Positions 57,001-64,000 of a stretch of 64,000 nucleotides of DNA are shown here, piece by piece. Positions within the stretch are counted from its first letter, which is position 1. Each line of letters begins with the position of its first letter. The stretch lies in assembly GCF_024362695.1 (NCBI RefSeq), contig NC_065405.1, positions 6,208,672 through 6,272,671 of the forward strand, given 5' to 3'. The stretch comes from Pectinophora gossypiella (taxonomy: Eukaryota; Arthropoda; Insecta; Lepidoptera; Gelechiidae). The notes under the pieces were generated by a model. That model did no database searches, was not told the DNA's origin, and saw only the letters and a program-made list of their open reading frames with translations. The translations under genes were made by a program, and so were the position numbers.

Positions 57001-60000
57001 TCTAAAACTTTAGTGCGCAGGCCACGTACATTTTGATAATATATGCTTATATTTTTGTATGAATTATTGTTAGCCATCAAGATAAAGTAGTGTTGTTACG
57101 ATGTGGGTTAAATCGGCGAAAGTATTACGAAATAACGTTGGTAGGAGTGTGCATGCGCAGTCAAATTCATAACACTGATTATAGCAGTTAAAATTGTTGT
57201 ACTGAGCATGATACAAATTATGCAGATGCAGATTAGATATAAACGAAAATGTGAAGTTACTATAATATGCTAAGTCAGAACTAAAATAATATAGAATGCG
57301 ATAGGTGGTACTGACGTTTAATACTTTAATAATAATAATATGTAAAAATAATAATATAAATGAAGTGAGAGGTGTTTGTGTGTATATATGCATGTGTGTG
57401 AGTGAGTTTTTGCGTGTGTTTAGGCAGAGTAAGTATAGAAATAAGTGACATTGCAGTGGCATGTTTGAAAGTACATTCAGGATATATTGTGTGAGGGAGA
57501 TTATAGTTACAAACAGTCATTTAATTTTTTTAAGATCAGCGCTGTCTCGGATAATGAACGATGATGAAGTGTGGTTCTTTCGCACGTGAATCTTACAATT
57601 ACGTATCCAGACGTATTCATAGCCCGCTTCCCTTGCCACCTTTCTGACTTCTTTTTGCAGTAATTTATAGTGCGGAATAAGATGTTCGTTGACATAGATA
57701 GCCTTCGCAGCGCCGTCTAGTCCGAGATCGGTTGTCGAAATACCCTTCTTCCTACGGATTGCGGAAATAAGTCGGTCCTTTAATAAACTGGAGCTAAATT
57801 TGACAATTATATTTTTCGGTTTACCTGCGACACGTGTCGGGACTCTGTGTATGTTTATGATATCCGAATTCGCAATTTCCACCCCGACGAATCTAGATAT
57901 TGCGAGTAAATATTCAATTGTATTTTCATTATTTTTCTCTGGTATGCCAAGTATTTCGACGTTAGTCAAACGTTCCCGTTGCTGAAAAATATGTTGTTCA
58001 TTCTGTAGCTCAAGGACTTGAGATTTCAATGTGGCGATTTCATTCTCGTAGCTAGACATTTTACTCACATCTGACGATACCGCCGCGACCTGTGATTCTA
58101 AGTCGTCTTGACGTTTAGAATGAAATTCAAGAGACTGCGACAAGTTTGTCACTTCAGACTTCAACTCCCTTTGTTCTGAAATTAGTTGTTCTGTTGTGGA
58201 TCTAAATACGCCGAAATCTGATTTTAATTCAGACATGTCCGAGCGAAGATTCTTCATTTCAGCATGTTGCATGGTTTTAAAATCATTCAGAAATGTCATC
58301 ATTTCATTACGAAAATCTGCTAATTCCTGCCTAAAGTCCGCGTCATCCGGTTGTTTACGTTTTCTCATCGTGACTTGCGCTTCGAGTGGAGATATGTTGC
58401 ACTTAGAAAGGTCAGGCTGTGAGCCTGTAAATGATAATCCGACCTTGGATTTAGTAGGGGATCTGCAAACAGTGCTCATACTTGTAATGTTCCACTAATC
58501 CAAGTAGGTATAATAAGCTGTGGCGAACACACGGTCAGTTCATCGACTTAAAACAGTGATAGTTTATGCAGTAGCATTCGCGAGAAGAAGGCCGTAAGCG
58601 CCGTGGAGATTGCGTCGCTTACGCGTTATATCACATACACTGCACTAACACTTTTTTCTGACGGTATTTTAGTGCCTAGAAGTTTTAATTGAATAAATAT
58701 GTTAATTTAGGGCACACTTTAGGTTTCGTCACTTATCACAAGATGATACACACTGGAGACCAGCTGATTCGCACAAAATTTGGTAAAATAGTCACTTCCA
58801 ACTGTAGATCAACAATTATTTATGCGGAGCAATTTGTTTGTGATCTTGACTGAGCGACGTTCTGTACGTAATTCCTAGAGTAATTCATAGATTATCATGA
58901 GTGATAAAAAAATTGGCAGTCAAAAAGAATTATCCTCTTTATCACGTACCTAAGATTTGATGTATTTTTTATATTTTCGACAATGTTTTAGATCGGAATG
59001 TGCTATTTGTGTGAACTTGCAAAATCAATTTATAGTGACAACAACGTAATCGCCTTTTGGAAAAATCACATTCGAAAGTAAGTAAATAACTATACACCAC
59101 AGCCTTCGGGGATACAGGCGTGATGATTATTTCTTTTTTTATTTCAACAGCCAAATACAAGCAGTAAATCTATTAACCATAAAATTAAACAATGATATTA
59201 AACATACACATTATGTGGAATCTTCTTCTATAGTGTGGGTTGTGAGGTGGAGTATAAAAGGAGGTAGAACACCAACCTCATCAACCCTGGTGTCAGGGTT
59301 ACTATTGAGCCGCCATAGGCCCCTGACATGGGTCATGTAACGACTACTTACTTACATCAGTAAGTAGTAGCCTTGCGAAGCACGGATCATCTTACTTTCG
59401 CACAATCAGGTGATCAGCCTGTAATGTCCTAACCAAACTAGGGACCACAAAGTATTTTTTGTGATATGTCCCCACCGGGAATCGAACCCAGGTCCTCCGG
59501 ATCGTGAGCCCAACGCTCAACCACTAGACCTCGGAGGTCGTCGAATTATGTGGGATGAATGTAAGTAAGTAGTCGTTACATGAGCCATGTCAGGGGCCTA
59601 TGGCGGCTCAATAGTAACCCTGACACCAGGGTTGATGAGGTTGGTGTTCTACCTCCTTATTATTATGTGGATATTTTTACATCTGTTGTGCAATAAAAAA
59701 TATCACGCATATGTGGATATTTCTTGCCTGTATCCGTGAAGGGGAAGCCAAAAGAAAAACATGTTAACTTACCACACCAACCATCTGCGAATCCTCAACA
59801 TAAGTGAAGAATGCGAAGACGAGGACATACAACACACTGACCAGCACACCCAGAACGATGGCCAGGTAATTGTTTCTCATCGGTAAGAAGATATACACGG
59901 AGAGCAGAGACATCGTGGAGTATGCTGGCCGGAGGCGCATACCCTCGAACGAACTGTATATTGCTACCACTATGTCTGAAACATATAGAAAATAAATTCA

Positions 60001-63000
60001 TATTCATCATCATCAGCCCATTAACGTCCCCACTGCTGGGGCACGGGCCATCCCTATGGATGGATAGGGAGATCGGGCCTTAAACCATCACGCGGGTCCA
60101 GTGCGGATTGATGGTTATTAACGACTGCTAATGCAGCCGGGACCAACGGCTCAACGTGCCTTCCGAAGCACGGAGGAGCTCGAGATGAAAACCTTTTTTT
60201 TTTGTGGTCACAAATTCATATTATATTATACTAAATCACTTATACACACACACACACACAGTCACAGTTAGCTCGACCATAATAGACGGCTCACCACCTT
60301 TGACGTTGGTTTGAAAGCTCGGTGAGGCGAAGGTACTTTGCTTCGTTCATCTTGTGATGGATGCACTTCTGACTACCCAAATTGGGATATAGTCGCTTAT
60401 GTTATGTTGTTATTATTTACAACAAACACACCACAACACAATACATCACATCACATCACAAGTAGACACATCACAAGTACATCTGAAGTAGGGTAGGGGT
60501 TCATCTGGGTTTTTAAATCTGAAGTAGGGTTCCCAAACTTTCAAGATAAAGTTTTACTCTATGGAGCTCCATATCAATTAATTCATTTATATTCTGTGTT
60601 GTATGTTATTAGTTCTGGGGGGACAAAAATACCAAATTGAAGCATTTCGTCTAAAAACCAATATTGACATTACGGACTTATGTTTATAAGCGAAAATGTC
60701 AAATAGCAGTATTACTTTTTAGATTATGTTTTCGATATGGCCTTTTTAACCCCCTGTGCATCAAATGCTTACAAATCAAAAGACACTTAACAATAAGTAC
60801 TTTATTCTTTACTTTAACTTTTGCCATCATGAATGCAGTAGGGTAGTTTCCAACTAGTCAAATCCGAAATTACAATGGAATTTGTTTAAAAAGCAGCCTG
60901 TGACGTCATAGAAAAACGTGATAAAAAGACGCACTTATTTTTACATTTTCATTCCATTATTAAAATTCATAAATAAGATAAATAGAAAAATATTTTTGTC
61001 ACCTTTAGATTTGTCTTTATTTAGTACCTAATCAGAATTTCATTATTTATCTTTGATCTAAGAAACTACCCAATTGTTGCAATGTTAAAATGGGTAATAG
61101 CTTTTATTCGATATTATGTCCAATAGACAAAAATTTCGCGGAAACTTTGTGCCTTTCCACGAAACCACTAGTAATCGAACCCACTTTAGCAATTGCTGAT
61201 CTAATCTCGTGCGTGGAGTTTGTCAATCCTGTAGATTAGGTTAGATCGTTAAACCATAGTTTAACACAACTTGTTTCACAGATAGTACGAGGGTAAATAT
61301 GTATAGTTTATTTGATTAAAACTGTCTGACACCAATTGTCAGTTCTTTAATGAATCCTTAAATTCATATAGAAACACGTTTCTACGTAATGAGGGTCTTT
61401 TTTTATTTATTCCAAAAAAGGTACAATTTTTCTTAAAAAAACATAACATCAGGCCAACTTGCCAGGCTACCTTCCTTAAAAACAATATAGATGGCGCTGT
61501 ACAGATTTTTAGCTTCCAATTTCATGTTTAACATAAAAAAAACATAACATAAACATTAAATAGCCTATATACGTCCTACTGTTGGGCACAGGCCTCCCCT
61601 CAATCAACCGGACGGGGTATGGACCATACTCCACCACGCTGCTCCAAAGCGGGTTGGTGGAGGTGTTTTAACGGCTAATAGCCGGGACCAACGGCTTAAC
61701 GTGCTCTCCGAAGCACGGAATCATCTTACTTTTTCGGACAATCAGGTGATTCAAGCCTGAAAAGTCTTTACCAAACAGAATAGTCTCACAAAGTGTTTTC
61801 GACAATGTCTCCATCGGAAATCGAACCCGGACCTCCAGATCGTGAGCTTAACGCTCTAACCACTAGACCACGGAGGCTGTTCACATAATTGTTAATTTAA
61901 TTTTTATCTTTGTTTTTGGATATAAACGATGACCCATTTTATTACACCCAGGCACAATTACATATTCCACGCATTATTGTTTTGATCATATTAAAGAGAA
62001 GCAATATAGGTAACAACGTAATTCTATACACAATGTGATCCAAATATCAAGTAACAATTATTTTTATATATACTTCTTCCAGTACATTGTATTTTGGAAT
62101 AATTATGTAAGTACACAAGTAATGAGAAAATGGGCAATTATTACGTTAAAGCTGTTCAACCCCATCTATATTGTTTTTGGTGAATATAGCCTGGAGAATC
62201 CCTTATTAAAGATGTAACATTATTGACGCAAAGGGATTCATACAAATCAATGTATACATAGTAAATTTAATTTACAAGAATAATGAATACATCTATGATG
62301 TATAGCGACTTGCTATTAACCGTTTAAGTATATTGAAGCATAATATTACAAGGTTTCGAATTCTGATAAGTATGAAACAGGAATACTAATTGTCTCCACA
62401 ATACATATTCCTCTATTATTCGATATTTTGACTAGTTTGCTGAAGTTATTATTGAGTGTAACAGACAAAAATTAAATATCCTGCTTGGATTATGTATCCA
62501 GCTGAAGCTCCCTTAACCAAGTCTCTGCCGCATCCGTCACACAATGCAGCTCGGCTATACCACCTGGGAACCGGTTCAGAGGGCATAGTTTGCTGAAGTA
62601 GCGTATTACATGTAGGTACTTTTGTCATATTATTGTTTTATATTGTACATAATGTAATGTTGATATCAAATGTTGTGTTTAAGTTATTCTCGTTAAACAG
62701 TGTGATAAGAGAGAGATGTGGTGTGAAAGACGATATAGTGACTAAGATTGATAAGGGAATTTAATTCGTTTTGGACGCGTAGAGCGGATGAAAGATAGTA
62801 GGATTACAAGAGCGGTATATAAAGCGAAGGTTGATGGGAGGGCTGGCAGAGGAAGACCTAGAAGGACGTATATTGGCCAAATTGAATATGCCCTAAGAAA
62901 AGGTTTAGTACGATCTACTCTGAACCGGCGTGCGTGTATGAAACAATTGATGAATGTGGAGGAAGCAAGAGAAGTGTGTCAGGATCGAAGCAAATGGAAC

Positions 63001-64000
63001 TCCATAGTCTCTGTTTACCCCAGTGGGAAAAAGGCGTGAGTTTATGTATGTATGTATGTAAGTTAATCTCGTATCAAAAAGAGTCCAACGATAAAATTGT
63101 CAGCAAGTTGTTTTCTTAAAACTTGTAGCTTTGTTCACCCCAACAGGAGTTACCGGCGTGAGTAATCATATTTTCATGTTTGTTTTATTAATCCAAACAA
63201 TCAACGCATGAAACGTGGCCTCCGTGGTCCAGTTGAGCGTTGTGCTCACGATTCGGAGGTCCCGGGTTCGGATCCCGGTGGGGACAAATCACAAAAATCA
63301 CTTTGTGATCCCTAGTTTGGTTAGGACATTACAGGCTGATCACCTGATTATACAAAAAGTAAGATGATCCGTGCTTCGGAAGGCACGTTAAGCCGTTGGT
63401 CCCGGTCATTACTAACTGTGGTAAGTACGTAGTCGTTACATGAGTCATGTGAGGGGCCTCATCATCATCAGCCGTACGACGCCCACTGCTGGGCATAGGC
63501 CTCCCCCAAGGATCTCCACGACGATCGGTCCCGCGCTACCCGCATCCAACGGCTTCCCGCGACCTTTACCAGATCGTCGGTCCACCTTGTAGCGGGCCTA
63601 CCCACTGAGCGCCGTCCGACACGTGGTCGCCATTCCAGAACCCTTCCGCCCCAGCGGCCATCGGTTCTCCTCGCTATGTGTCCTGCCCACTGCCACTTCA
63701 GCTTTGCAATTCTCCAGTGAGGGGCCTATGGCGGCTCAATGATAACCCTGATCCACCCACACGATAGAAGAAGAGAACGCATGGAATATAATTCCATTAA
63801 AACAAAACTCACCAGTTGCCACCAGATCCACAGTAATGACAAAAGTGACGAATATTGGTATCCAAAACCACTTTCTCTTCATAGGTTCGTAAATGCCCTT
63901 CCATAGGAACAGCGTAGGTATGGTGATCCTCAAAATGTACATGATCATAGACAGATACGTTGAATGCCACGGTATTTGCTGGAACATGCCCTGTTGGATA
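39702..64000 (-). CDS. Transmembrane adenylyl cyclase, 3' 17 exons (5' end off window)
   Basis: Exons (minus): 64000-63813 (cut), 59975-59773, 52516-52367, 51070-50952, 49429-49285, 47266-47130, 46617-46468, 45922-45778, 44654-44583, 44118-43982, 43708-43538, 42793-42478, 42097-41734, 41550-41372, 41077-40807, 40665-40541, 40115-39702. All phases join (1,094 aa visible). Order: part of the first membrane block; C1 domain with both metal Asp (SILYADVVNYT, FLGDCYYCVSG) and ATG-less HSGRILSGLIG; linker with FMDENLVEYQQMLKAADAQM; second membrane block; C2 domain with EKIKMAGWTYMAA, YDIWGHAVNMASRMDSTG, VKGAGYIRTYFVP; acidic tail. It makes cAMP from ATP at the membrane. Key C1/C2 residues are kept. 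Divergence from the standard classes suggests the insect ACX group, by impression only. Large introns are full of repeats. Confidence 0.9.
40385..40485. repeat. Family M fragment in cyclase intron
   Basis: aacgcgataagaacccgtta and ttatgataataaccgcgtaa match the right end and flank at 18760-18825. Lies between exons at 40115 and 40541. Confidence 0.6.
42190..42346. repeat. Family F element, internally deleted
   Basis: Both ends are present (gtgacaccgtactgaatagt / tagtacggtgtcactaacac) but the centre is short. Cyclase intron. Confidence 0.65.
42870..43030 (+). repeat. Family C SINE fragment
   Basis: ttaagtcgttggtcccggct and gggaggcctgtgcccagaac, degenerate. Cyclase intron. Confidence 0.6.
43340..43485 (+). 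repeat. Family A SINE fragment, degenerate
   Basis: acacgttaagccgctagtcc .. ccctgacaccacgattactg .. cacacgaagaatg. Cyclase intron. Confidence 0.55.
44195..44425. repeat. Family F MITE
   Basis: Palindrome from agggttataatgacaccgta to tacggtgtcactcaccctgt, with inner aactcagaatcatgagctga. Cyclase intron. Confidence 0.7.
44995..45390 (-). repeat. Family H MITE
   Basis: Ends aagaaaaccatgtgtgctca and catacctggttttcttatac. Expanded by a T-run at about 45185-45200. Cyclase intron. Confidence 0.75.
45583..45740 (-). repeat. Family B SINE fragment
   Basis: ccgcttacctaacctgaaga .. cgaaacgcatttctcgggaa; no head. Cyclase intron. Confidence 0.65.
45945..46040 (+). repeat. RTE-like LINE 3' fragment
   Basis: gtgtcaggatcgaagcaaat .. 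gcgtgagtttatgtatgta; same terminus as 62785-63060. Cyclase intron, antisense. Confidence 0.6.
46655..46965 (-). repeat. LINE C-terminal fragment with zinc-knuckle-like end
   Basis: On the minus strand the translation contains ECGHPDKTISHIVSECPLHR then a Trp-Leu end before the stop, as in the C-terminal Cys/His motif after the reverse transcriptase of non-LTR elements. A frameshift separates it from RAPDFDSKRKFWTRLNR upstream. A shorter copy is at 62450-62590. Cyclase intron. Confidence 0.65.
47290..47455 (+). repeat. Family B SINE fragment
   Basis: gcgtgctcagcggtcaaaga, acatcacgaggaaacccaca; no head. Cyclase intron. Confidence 0.55.
47456..48344. other. Intron interior, no feature seen
   Basis: AT-rich with a T/CTT-rich stretch near 48240-48330. 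No coding or shared repeat evidence. Confidence 0.4.
48345..48445 (+). repeat. RTE-like LINE C-terminal fragment
   Basis: ccttagaaaaggtttagtac .. gatgaatgtggaggaagcaa, same as 62895-62970, then broken off. Cyclase intron. Confidence 0.6.
48870..49255 (-). repeat. Old family A SINE with family C piece inside
   Basis: Degenerate A sequence on both sides (tctcgtgtgggttgtgagat .. gaagctcggttcatcttac, then cagaaaatcgggtagtcgtg .. gtttcgaacctgg). The C tail (cccactgctgggcacaggcc) lies between at about 49030-49145, so C was inserted into A. Cyclase intron, next to the exon at 49285. Confidence 0.6.
49450..50470. other. Intron interior, no feature seen
   Basis: AT-rich. The minus-strand frame at 49861-50142 has no recognisable motif. 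Confidence 0.4.
50477..50698. repeat. Family F MITE, well preserved single copy
   Basis: tacagggtgttagtgacatc .. gatgtcactaacaccctgta. Both ends read ta-cagggtgtt, so a TA target site is possible. Cyclase intron. Confidence 0.8.
51845..52005 (-). repeat. Family E MITE, inverted
   Basis: tacagtcatgagcaatatag .. taatgctcgtgaccgta, with gtgacatggtaccaaagtg inside. Cyclase intron. Confidence 0.7.
52855..53104 (-). repeat. Family D (RTE-like) 3' end in cyclase intron
   Basis: Same strand as the cyclase, tail at the left (atcatcatcaatttaagagc). This D copy is the outer part of the segment duplicated at 15516-16145. Confidence 0.8.
53613..53757 (+). repeat. Three tandem ~48-bp units
   Basis: Each unit runs tgcgaatgaaaaattccgca .. 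ttcaataatatttttctatg atgact, with small changes. Cyclase intron, just beyond the LINE 3' end. Confidence 0.85.
54020..54082. repeat. (GT)n microsatellite
   Basis: About 20 uninterrupted gt units, then gtatttgtgtgtgtgtgt. In the 3' UTR of the LINE. Confidence 0.95.
54162..57077 (-). CDS. LINE ORF2: endonuclease-reverse transcriptase, 971 aa
   Basis: The N-terminal ~230 residues are an AP-type endonuclease: YYQNVRGLRTK (Asn), LITESW (catalytic Glu), AGDFNLPFIKW (Asp/Asn) and PDSAHTTLL (Asp/His end motif, here Ala-His). The reverse transcriptase follows: KKAQIIPIHKKGSKSNIRNY, RPISIL, GFLKGRSTTSN, TDFEKAFDRVDH, SGVPQGSHLGPLFYN, and the catalytic YADD in HLLYADDKKVF. No stop or frameshift, so probably competent or very recent. 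It copies its own RNA into the genome by target-primed reverse transcription. Start: the ATG at 57077 (MANNNSYKN); the codon before it is TTG. Motif spacing is of the CR1/Jockey group; the exact clade is uncertain. Confidence 0.95.
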   Translation of the reverse strand: MANNNSYKNISIYYQNVRGLRTKVLEFYNNVLLNDYDIILITESWIQEDILSYELCDNRYEVFRFDRDLALTDKKKGGGIMMCVRRNIEVYLRTDWPRTGAGSAMESMCITVPARALRSAVDLHLALAYIPPDYANQPACIDSIKQNLLSILERNPGDNFLLAGDFNLPFIKWNNNGNFNIQNAPTTLLCDSATSLVQDLTMMGFTQYNYFLNHKNNTLDLVYCNLPLSLVKAPRSLVPPDSAHTTLLMTIHDLHLVPFNERAEPRFNFRKCDYSKINAHLREVDWNMLLNGNSVDEAVEIFYTKINQCISLYVHLSIPNLKRHYPVWYSSALIKIIREKLKMHSKWKKYGNPLDYDEFSLLRKREKCVQAECLNRFNRHAERLIRYRPKYFWSYVKSKRGGSHYPKTFSLDNLEFSDGPSITSAFNKFFESVFISPSSNSTSHATASYNYSSGDTLSYVSCTEDVVKKLLKSLDVNKGAGTDGIPPVFLFACADSLALPVTILFRRSLKEGIFPTLWKKAQIIPIHKKGSKSNIRNYRPISILNSISKVFEKLVYNDIYPLISRGIPSTQHGFLKGRSTTSNLSLFIDTVLEQMEGGGQVDVIYTDFEKAFDRVDHNILLNKLQVLGIHGDLLRWIASYLLNRSQAVILGGYRSDFVSICSGVPQGSHLGPLFYNAYIYDINACVTNAKHLLYADDKKVFMRIRSVTDCKLLQDDLDELYKYYERNKITVSIGKCQCISFTRKRNPIIYPYNFNNNVIERVNVVRDLGVYFDSKMLLSNHIDNITNRAYRNLGFVFRTCKAFQCPMSLKVIYYSYVRSILEYAAPVWSPVYGVYVNQLERIQKKFIKHLNYKCRTSAPVSSYQKNCRNNKMLTLEDRRVILDVGLLYDVLRGRLDCPEMLERFRFNVPRRRTRHTALFHVPLHSTNYGQNSVFTRLVHTYNARFGEIDLFTDSKRIFLRNIKCTIFNGST
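57517..58479 (-). CDS. LINE ORF1: coiled-coil protein with FP-like C-terminal domain, 320 aa
   Basis: ATG at 58479 (MSTVCRSPTK). Residues ~55-165 are heptad-rich (FRNEMMTFLNDFKTMQ.., LKSEVTNLSQSLEFHSK) and would form a coiled coil for multimer formation. Residues ~170-315 (NVEILGIPEKNNENTIEYLL, INIHRVPTR, KAIYVNEHLIPHYKLLQKEV, GYEYVWIRNCKIHVRKN) resemble the domain shared by insect LINE ORF1 proteins and the baculovirus FP25K family. ORF1 proteins bind element RNA. It is placed upstream of ORF2 in the same direction with a 437-base gap. Confidence 0.85.
   Translation of the reverse strand: MSTVCRSPTKSKVGLSFTGSQPDLSKCNISPLEAQVTMRKRKQPDDADFRQELADFRNEMMTFLNDFKTMQHAEMKNLRSDMSELKSDFGVFRSTTEQLISEQRELKSEVTNLSQSLEFHSKRQDDLESQVAAVSSDVSKMSSYENEIATLKSQVLELQNEQHIFQQRERLTNVEILGIPEKNNENTIEYLLAISRFVGVEIANSDIINIHRVPTRVAGKPKNIIVKFSSSLLKDRLISAIRRKKGISTTDLGLDGAAKAIYVNEHLIPHYKLLQKEVRKVAREAGYEYVWIRNCKIHVRKNHTSSSFIIRDSADLKKIK
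58790..59215. other. Intron interior, no feature seen
   Basis: AT-rich sequence between the LINE and an A SINE. No coding or repeat support. Confidence 0.4.
59220..59542 (-). repeat. Family A SINE
   Basis: Full copy, tail left, head right (accactagacctcggaggtc). Contains an extra aggaggtagaacaccaacct that is repeated inverted at 59630-59660. Cyclase intron. Confidence 0.8.
59567..59662 (+). repeat. Family A SINE tail, inverted partner of the previous copy
   Basis: tagtcgttacatgagccatg .. ggttggtgttctacctcctt; nearly the exact inverse of about 59258-59352. Confidence 0.8.
60004..60217 (-). repeat. 5S-type SINE, head missing
   Basis: Inverse of the second half of 1-295 (cattaacgtccccactgctg .. 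ccgaagcacggaggagctcg), ending in the T-run and tgtggtcac. The 5S-like part is almost entirely lost. Cyclase intron. Confidence 0.7.
60238..60410 (+). repeat. Family I SINE 3' end
   Basis: Shares ctcgaccata, gaaagctcggtgag, ttcatcttgtgatggatgca and aattgggatatagtcgctta with 33005-33300. Cyclase intron. Confidence 0.65.
60615..60757. repeat. Family G MITE, degenerate
   Basis: tgaagcatttcgtctaaaaa .. gatatggcctttttaacccc. Cyclase intron. Confidence 0.5.
60845..61078 (-). repeat. Family J repeat, inverted
   Basis: agtttccaactagtcaaatc .. ttatctttgatctaagaaac; inverse of 10375-10622. Cyclase intron. Confidence 0.65.
61079..61540. other. Intron interior, no feature seen
   Basis: AT-rich. caggccaacttgccaggcta at 61450 may belong to an unidentified repeat. 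Confidence 0.35.
61555..61882 (-). repeat. Family C SINE, full length
   Basis: tatacgtcctactgttgggc tail, core gggaccaacggcttaacgtg and head tctaaccactagaccacgga. Cyclase intron. Confidence 0.85.
61883..62449. other. Intron interior, no feature seen
   Basis: AT-rich. No frame or repeat that I can support. Confidence 0.4.
62450..62590 (-). repeat. LINE C-terminal fragment
   Basis: Same sequence as 46665-46770 (agtctctgccgcatccgtca, cacctgggaaccggttcaga). Cyclase intron. Confidence 0.65.
62785..63062 (+). repeat. RTE-like LINE C-terminal coding fragment
   Basis: Encodes AGRGRPRRTYIGQIEYAL, then MNVEEAREVCQDRSKWNSIV and a stop, followed by tgtatgtatgtatgta. This is the best preserved of five such ends in the window. 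Antisense to the cyclase. Confidence 0.7.
63218..63778 (+). repeat. Family A SINE split by a LINE fragment
   Basis: Left part 63218-63460 (head, core and start of tail) and right part from about 63716 (rest of the tail). gtgaggggcct occurs on both sides of the insert, a target-site duplication. Next to the 63813 exon of the cyclase. Confidence 0.8.
63460..63718 (-). mobile_element. 5'-truncated LINE 3' end inserted in a SINE
   Basis: Minus-strand insert ending in ctgatgatgatg (tail at the left). Its body (ccgtacgacgcccactgctg .. cactgccacttcagctttgc) is GC-rich and gives broken coding sequence. It carries an 11-base target duplication. Confidence 0.75.

Larger units (their letters stand above)
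53855..58780 (-). mobile_element. CR1/Jockey-like non-LTR retrotransposon, two open ORFs
   Basis: On the minus strand: a 5' region to about 58780 (start not precisely definable), ORF1 (58479-57517), a ~440-base spacer, ORF2 (57077-54162), and a 3' UTR with a GT microsatellite, ending ctgttgttgtcccaaataaa then AAATA repeats near 53855. A 3' end of the same kind is at 31140-31415. It lies in a ~7.2-kb cyclase intron in the sense direction. Confidence 0.85.

Noticed and set aside
57070..57462. 130-codon minus-strand frame between LINE ORF1 and ORF2
   Set aside because: Low-complexity content (His/Thr/Ile-rich from a TG/ATA-rich spacer); does not match a LINE protein.

Overview
This is nuclear DNA from an insect, almost certainly a moth or butterfly. 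The genes have short exons with GT-AG introns. The intergenic and intronic space is AT-rich and packed with tRNA-headed SINEs, palindromic MITEs and non-LTR (RTE-like and CR1/Jockey-like) fragments of lepidopteran type. The gene set (a DUF4773 secreted-protein cluster, minus-C odorant-binding proteins, a divergent membrane adenylyl cyclase) is insect-like. No bacterial, plasmid, CRISPR or operon feature is present. All splicing below was worked out by eye from reading frame, GT-AG sites and intron phase.

Layout. 1-6.6 kb (+): the last exon of one DUF4773-type secreted protein and a complete six-exon paralogue. 9.3-21.6 kb (+): a complete 13-exon NAA35/MAK10 gene, the NatC N-terminal acetyltransferase auxiliary subunit. 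22.1-24.1 kb: an apparently intact Tc1-type transposon inserted inside a MITE. 25.2-27.5 kb (-): a three-exon gene for a small acidic protein I do not recognise. 28-35.8 kb: mostly repeats. 36.0-38.6 kb (+): two tandem two-exon minus-C odorant-binding protein genes, each with a TATA box. 39.7-64.0 kb (-): at least 17 exons of a transmembrane adenylyl cyclase, cut at its 5' end by the window edge. A CR1/Jockey-like LINE with two open ORFs (about 53.85-58.8 kb) lies in one of its introns in the same orientation.

Repeat labels used here are local. A: tRNA-headed SINE. B: second tRNA-headed SINE. C: A-like head with a different tail. D: RTE-like 3' end with an ATC-type tail. E, F, G, H, J, K, L, M: short palindromic or terminal-repeat elements. 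I: a further tRNA-headed SINE. 5S: a SINE with 5S rRNA-like sequence.

The genes do not form one pathway. The observations most worth following are: (1) a ~620 bp copy of adenylyl cyclase intron plus exon start inside a NAA35 intron, fused to RTE-like ends in the order expected from a retrotransposon template switch onto unspliced pre-mRNA; (2) a decayed copy of NAA35 exon 6 beside its source exon; (3) a palindromic MITE that recurs as the same two-copy unit at three places; (4) a 33-bp minisatellite close to a splice donor and open on both strands; (5) a SINE that carries 5S rRNA-like sequence.
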